Source: Ignatzschineria sp. (lineage in GTDB: Bacteria > Pseudomonadota > Gammaproteobacteria > Cardiobacteriales > Wohlfahrtiimonadaceae). From it: 9,805 bases of DNA. The first letter of the stretch is position 1. Each line of letters starts with the position of its first letter. The position numbers and the translations under genes are program-made. Below are positions 6,983 to 9,805 of this stretch, piece by piece. The notes under the pieces are model-generated. The model was not told the origin of the DNA and made no database searches. It worked only from the letters and a program-made list of their open reading frames with translations. The stretch spans positions 1 through 9,805 of the forward strand of contig JASLEF010000193.1 in the NCBI GenBank assembly GCA_030151245.1, in the 5' to 3' direction.

Positions 6983-7471
6983 ATGACTGCTAATAAAATT
7001 ACACCTACAGAATACACGATCATGCAAGTACTATGGTCGCAAAATCAAGCGACGAGTCAAGAGGTCATTGCTCTTTTGAATGACTCAACAGACTGGCAGC
7101 CAAATACAATTCAAGTGATGCTCTCTCGTTTAGTACGAAAAGGTGTTGTGGGTGTTAGAAAGCGAGGCCGTTATAACGTCTACTTTCCAACAATTGCAGA
7201 AGGCGATAGATCTCGGAATCAAATTGCGAGTTCTGAACATATTTGCGCTAGAAAAGTAGGTAGTCGTATTGTTGAAATGATTCAAAATAATACACTTTCC
7301 TTCGATGATTTGACTCGTATTCAAGAAGCTTTAACGGCCAAAGAGGCCTTTGCCGTAGAGGAGGTTCTTTGTAACTGTCCGCCGGGAAAATGTACCTGTA
7401 AAAATTGCAATTGCCGAAAAGAAGATCGGAAATTCGCTTCAACACCTCTTAATATGAAATGTCACGACTGA
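6983..7471 (+). CDS. copY: CopY/TcrY-family copper-responsive repressor
   Basis: A BlaI/MecI/CopY-type repressor (162 aa). The winged-helix domain covers about residues 5-75 (ITPTEYTIMQVLW, then TIQVMLSRLVRKGVV and GRYNVYFP) and is followed by a dimerisation region (about 80-125). Near the C-terminus Cys130-x-Cys132-x4-Cys137-x-Cys139 is exactly the CxCx4CxC motif by which CopY binds Zn(II), when it represses, or Cu(I), when it is released. An additional Cys142-x-Cys144 and a near-terminal Cys160-His161 extend the cysteine set beyond the usual motif. AGGGA lies 6 bases before the ATG. This repressor type is best known from Firmicutes such as Enterococcus, whereas gammaproteobacteria usually use CueR or CusR for copper, so horizontal origin is possible. 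Its likely target is the cop box at 6079-6100. Family and metal motif are clear; the target is inferred. Confidence 0.92.
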   Translation: MTANKITPTEYTIMQVLWSQNQATSQEVIALLNDSTDWQPNTIQVMLSRLVRKGVVGVRKRGRYNVYFPTIAEGDRSRNQIASSEHICARKVGSRIVEMIQNNTLSFDDLTRIQEALTAKEAFAVEEVLCNCPPGKCTCKNCNCRKEDRKFASTPLNMKCHD

Positions 7472-7475
7472 TGTT

Positions 7476-7530
7476 AAGATCGTGAGAGACTTACCTCCCC
7501 TTCAACCTATAGAAGCTCTCGCACGATCTT
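7476..7530. repeat. Inverted repeat between convergent copY and GNAT-like genes
   Basis: AAGATCGTG (7476-7484) pairs perfectly with CACGATCTT (7522-7530). After one mismatched pair, four further pairs (GAGA/TCTC) extend the stem, leaving a loop of about 27 bases. It begins 5 bases past the copY stop. Neither strand has a T run after the stem, so it is not a classical intrinsic terminator. It may still mark transcript ends between the convergent genes. Confidence 0.4.
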
Positions 7531-7582
7531 CCCAAATGCTGTATATATTGCGGAAAACTTTTATTTAACGAGATAAATGATA

Positions 7583-8359
7583 CTAGCGATTAGTATAATT
7601 AATCGGATGAAACATCCATAAATTCGGCTCTACATATTCCCCAATATTTTTAGTCAGATCAATTTTTAACGGTACTAATCCTGAATTAATCGCATATTTA
7701 CCATTTTGCGGAAATTTCAAACCAGTCCATAATTCCCAATTTGCGATCGTACCTGTAATTCTCATAGATTCCGGAGCAATTTTGATAAATTTTGCGCCTA
7801 ACCGCCAATGAGTCCTAATCCATGGATCAAATGGTTCACCTCGTTCATTCTTCCAAGTAATGTAATCTCGAAAATATTGAATCGGATAGATATGTTTCAT
7901 TGTCGGTCGAACGGGGACAGCAATGCCGAGATAATTTTTACTTTTTGCATAGGTCTTTAAATGACTGATTAACAATTGAGGAATTTTATAACCCCGATAC
8001 TTCCTAGAAACCGTTACTGAGAGTGCTGAAATAAGATCACAGGGTAATTGTTGTTGATCACTCTCCATCGCTAATGTAAAGATCTCATCCCAACCTCGAT
8101 CTGGAAGTGATCGTAAAGATTCTTTCCAAGGTAATGCAACAGAGTTAATTAAACCAATGACTTTCTCTTCTTCGCCTTCACCGGTGATTGCCACGAACTG
8201 ATACTCTGCGAATGGTAGCTTATATAGTCGCTCCCAATAGTGATCATCCACAGATGTTTGTAACATGAATTTTGGCCAATGCTGCATAATCATTTCATCA
8301 ATGGCAGGTAATAGGTCTGTTCGTTCAGCAAAACTGACGATTTTAATAGGGTCTTTCAT
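7583..8359 (-). CDS. GNAT-superfamily-like protein of unknown substrate
   Basis: A soluble protein (258 aa) resembling a GNAT acetyltransferase family of unknown substrate. Recognisable blocks are DLISALSVTVSRKYRG (108-123), a following helix (128-139), GIAVPVRPTMKHIYP (145-159), GEPFDPWIRTHWRLGA (174-189), ITGTIANWELWTG (201-213) and YVEPNLWMFH (242-251). In GNATs the acetyl-CoA loop reads R/Q-x-x-G-x-G/A. Here the equivalent R122-G-Y-K-I-P127 has Lys and Pro where glycine or a small residue is expected, so acetyl-CoA binding may be altered. No Shine-Dalgarno sequence is evident before the ATG at 8359, where the preceding bases are AAAGCTCTCTT. The gene is convergent with copY and has no functional partner in the window. 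The family is moderately certain and the function unknown. Confidence 0.8.
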   Translation of the reverse strand: MKDPIKIVSFAERTDLLPAIDEMIMQHWPKFMLQTSVDDHYWERLYKLPFAEYQFVAITGEGEEEKVIGLINSVALPWKESLRSLPDRGWDEIFTLAMESDQQQLPCDLISALSVTVSRKYRGYKIPQLLISHLKTYAKSKNYLGIAVPVRPTMKHIYPIQYFRDYITWKNERGEPFDPWIRTHWRLGAKFIKIAPESMRITGTIANWELWTGLKFPQNGKYAINSGLVPLKIDLTKNIGEYVEPNLWMFHPINYTNR

Positions 8360-8406
8360 AAGAGAGCTTTAATATTTAATTTTTATCGTATGAATGATAC
8401 TAACAT

Positions 8407-8433
8407 GAAAGCTTCTCTCATTGAGAGGCTTTC
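8407..8433 (-). promoter_or_regulatory. Hairpin upstream of the GNAT-like gene, possible leader switch
   Basis: On the minus strand GAAAGC-CTCTC pairs with GAGAG-AA-GCTTTC around a 3-base AAT loop (11 pairs, 2-base bulge), 47 bases upstream of the start codon. The bases just before the start, AAAGCTCTCT (8370-8361), resemble the first arm and could pair with the second arm instead, in 10 pairs with one bulge. The two folds exclude each other. Whether the region is transcribed into this mRNA is unknown. Confidence 0.35.
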
Positions 8434-8609
8434 AAAGATATTTTAAAAAATTGAAATATCATGAACAATCTTAATCAAAGCCTTATTTTTTACCATAAAA
8501 TCAATATGTTAATTATATAGAAGTTTTCACCTAACAAAGTTCATGCCTGAGATTTTTACCCCCTCTCGATTACCATCAATAGCTTATCGTAAGCTCAATT
8601 TATTTTAAA

Positions 8610-8771
8610 ATGACCTCAATATCCAATCGCAAGGATTATTTAACTCTATATTAATATTTAGGATACTCCTTTTCATCTGCCCTATTGAGCGGCATAACGA
8701 TCATCATACTAGCTGGCTTTAGCTATAAAAAAGGACTCTCAGATCCATCAATAATTGAAGTTCTTTTTTAA
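8610..8771 (+). pseudogene. Possible small membrane-protein ORF interrupted by an in-frame stop
   Basis: From ATG 8610 the frame reads MTSISNRKDYLTLY, then TAA (8652-8654). It continues in the same frame through a plausible membrane segment (ALLSGITIIILAGF) and a basic YKKG, and ends at TAA 8769-8771. One stop in an otherwise sensible 53-codon frame suggests a decayed gene. It vaguely recalls small two-helix membrane proteins such as DUF4870, but I cannot assign it. There is no Shine-Dalgarno sequence, and chance remains a real alternative. Confidence 0.25.
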
Positions 8772-9036
8772 AGAAGAGGGGTCAAAGTGTAGGCTTACTT
8801 AGAACTTATTGAACATTGCCTGTAATTCACGGTTCTTAAAACATCATTTACTTTATAAAAACACTTAAAACCAATAATTTTTCAGTAGTTTATCGTGATT
8901 AGTTTTTGAGTAGTCAACAGATCCTACAAAAAAACTGAAACCAACGTTATATCGTTTATATTACGCATAAAAAAGGTGCTAAAAGAATAAAAACATTACT
9001 TTTACAGTAAAGAGTCTTACAATAGTGATCAAAATT

Positions 9037-9044
9037 TAGGAGGT
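9037..9044 (+). promoter_or_regulatory. Strong ribosome binding site of cobB
   Basis: TAGGAGGT is a near-perfect Shine-Dalgarno sequence, 7 bases before the ATG at 9052, and fixes the start. Further upstream TACAAT (9018-9023) could be a -10, but its -35 is poor. Confidence 0.75.
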
Positions 9045-9051
9045 ATCAATC

Positions 9052-9780
9052 ATGAAAAAGCCTCATGTTGTGGTATTAACCGGAGCCGGAATTTCAGCAG
9101 AATCAGGAATTAAAACGTTTCGTACCGCCGAAGGGCTTTGGGAAAATCACCATATTGAAGAAGTAGCTTCCCCTGAAGGATTCGCTAGAGACCCTCTCTT
9201 AGTTCAACAATTTTATAATGAACGCCGTCGGCAATTGCAATCGACTGAAGTGATACCTAATCCCGCACACTTTGCTTTAGCTAAATTAGAAAGTTTCCTT
9301 CAAGATCATTTTTTATTGGTCACTCAAAATGTGGATAATCTACATGAGCGCGCAGGTAGTCAACGATTAATTCATATGCATGGCGAGTTATTAAAAGCTC
9401 GTTGCGTAAAATCTCATCAAGTTTATGCTTGCCTAGAAGATCTTACGGTGGACTCTCATTGTCGATGCTGTTCTCCTTCGCGGTCCCTTCGTCCTCATAT
9501 TGTATGGTTTGGGGAGGTGCCATTAGAGATAGAACGAATATATCAAAAGTTATCTACAGCAGATCTTTTTCTTTCGATAGGAACTTCAGGGAATGTTTAT
9601 CCCGCTGCTGGATTTGTAGAAGTCGCTAAAAATAGCGGTGCTCATACTGTAGAGCTAAATCTTGATCCCATGAATGGAACCAGCTTATTTCAGGAGTCCC
9701 ATCTTGGTCCTGCGGGAACGATCGTTCCACAATATGTTGATCAGCTATTAAAAAAGCTCAATCCACATAGAAGAATTTAG
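9052..9780 (+). CDS. cobB: NAD-dependent protein deacylase, CobB-type (class III sirtuin)
   Basis: A cytoplasmic sirtuin (242 aa) that uses NAD+ to remove acyl groups from lysines. CobB of E. coli acts on acetyl- and succinyl-lysine and reactivates acetyl-CoA synthetase. The Rossmann motif GAGISAESGI is at 11-20, TQNVDNLH at 91-98, and the catalytic histidine is His110 in HMHGEL. Tyr55-x-x-Arg58 (YNER) is the class III (SIRT5/CobB) signature linked with succinyl and malonyl substrates. The zinc module contains Cys118, Cys127 and the CRCC cluster 137-140. The GTSGNVYPAAGF block (177-188) and ELNLDP (201-206) complete the fold. The length is that of short CobB, with no extended N-terminus. The strong TAGGAGGT upstream supports the start. 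A second ribosome binding site and ATG follow within 25 bases, so it probably heads an operon. It has no evident link with the copper genes. Confidence 0.95.
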   Translation: MKKPHVVVLTGAGISAESGIKTFRTAEGLWENHHIEEVASPEGFARDPLLVQQFYNERRRQLQSTEVIPNPAHFALAKLESFLQDHFLLVTQNVDNLHERAGSQRLIHMHGELLKARCVKSHQVYACLEDLTVDSHCRCCSPSRSLRPHIVWFGEVPLEIERIYQKLSTADLFLSIGTSGNVYPAAGFVEVAKNSGAHTVELNLDPMNGTSLFQESHLGPAGTIVPQYVDQLLKKLNPHRRI

Positions 9781-9802
9781 AGTACTTTAAAGGAGTCTTC
9801 AC

Positions 9803-9805
9803 ATG
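9803..9805 (+). CDS. Start codon of the next gene downstream of cobB (partial)
   Basis: AAGGAG (9790-9795) lies 7 bases before an ATG that forms the last three bases of the window, 22 bases after the cobB stop. This looks like the first codon of a co-transcribed gene. Nothing can be said of its product. Confidence 0.55.

Larger units (their letters stand above)
8360..9051. other. AT-rich intergenic stretch without a convincing intact gene
   Basis: This 692-base region separates the divergent GNAT-like and cobB genes. It holds the leader hairpin at 8407-8433, an AT-only-cored 7-bp inverted repeat GATATTT/AAATATC (8437-8460), a possible decayed ORF (8610-8771), and the cobB upstream region with a TTTACAGTAAA palindrome at 9001-9011. 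I see no tRNA-like fold, insertion sequence ends or intrinsic terminator. The large size and scraps of broken frames suggest gene decay. Confidence 0.6.

Noticed and set aside
7130..7445. Minus-strand frames inside copY.
   Set aside because: They are antisense to a clear CopY homologue with its full metal motif.
8543..8608. Plus-strand mini-ORF MPEIFTPSRLPSIAYRKLNLF.
   Set aside because: 21 codons, no ribosome binding site, no hydrophobic or conserved pattern.
8799..8843. Minus-strand fragment reading about FKNRELQAMFNKF then stop, recalling the C-terminus of chemotaxis receptors.
   Set aside because: Only 14 codons between stops; too short to tell from chance.
9402..9629. Alternative plus frame inside cobB.
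   Set aside because: It overlaps conserved sirtuin sequence and has no ribosome binding site.

Overview
The window looks like chromosomal DNA of an AT-rich gammaproteobacterium. The protein flavour (TonB-dependent copper receptor, HutC-like GntR regulator, CobB-type sirtuin) fits that class. A member of the Cardiobacteriales, such as an Ignatzschineria or Wohlfahrtiimonas relative, is my guess from general resemblance and is not proven here. There are no rRNA or tRNA genes, CRISPR arrays or intact insertion sequences.

Layout: positions 1-6883 hold five genes on the minus strand. In transcription order they are a HutC-like GntR regulator (6883-6122), a TauE/SafE (DsbD_2-type) membrane protein with a striking repeated Ser-Asn-Met-Asp-His tail (5924-4965), an OprC/NosA-type TonB-dependent copper receptor (4898-2907), a TonB protein (2815-2018), and a large exported protein of unknown function that runs off the left edge (1888-1). 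Divergent from the GntR gene is a CopY/TcrY-type copper-responsive repressor (6983-7471, plus). After it comes a convergent GNAT-like protein (8359-7583, minus), then a 692-base stretch that holds no convincing intact gene but has a possible decayed small membrane-protein ORF. Last is a CobB-type NAD-dependent protein deacylase (9052-9780, plus), followed at once by a ribosome binding site and the first ATG of another gene.

How it fits together (inference): 2018-7471 reads as a copper-handling locus. The outer-membrane receptor has the Cys-x3-Met and His-x-Met residues expected of OprC copper sites. TonB would energise it, and the SafE-like protein with its Met/His/Asp tail would bind or pass on copper at the inner membrane. 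CopY would sense cytosolic Cu(I). The 197-base gap upstream of the SafE gene contains one canonical cop box (TACA-N2-TGTA) and two perfect copies of TGTATATACA, which match the TGTA-N2-TACA operator pattern reported for HutC. The gap therefore looks like a dual control point for the two flanking repressors. The most notable features are this compact operator cluster, the 16-copy 15-bp coding minisatellite, and a Firmicute-style CopY in what looks like a gammaproteobacterial copper-uptake setting.
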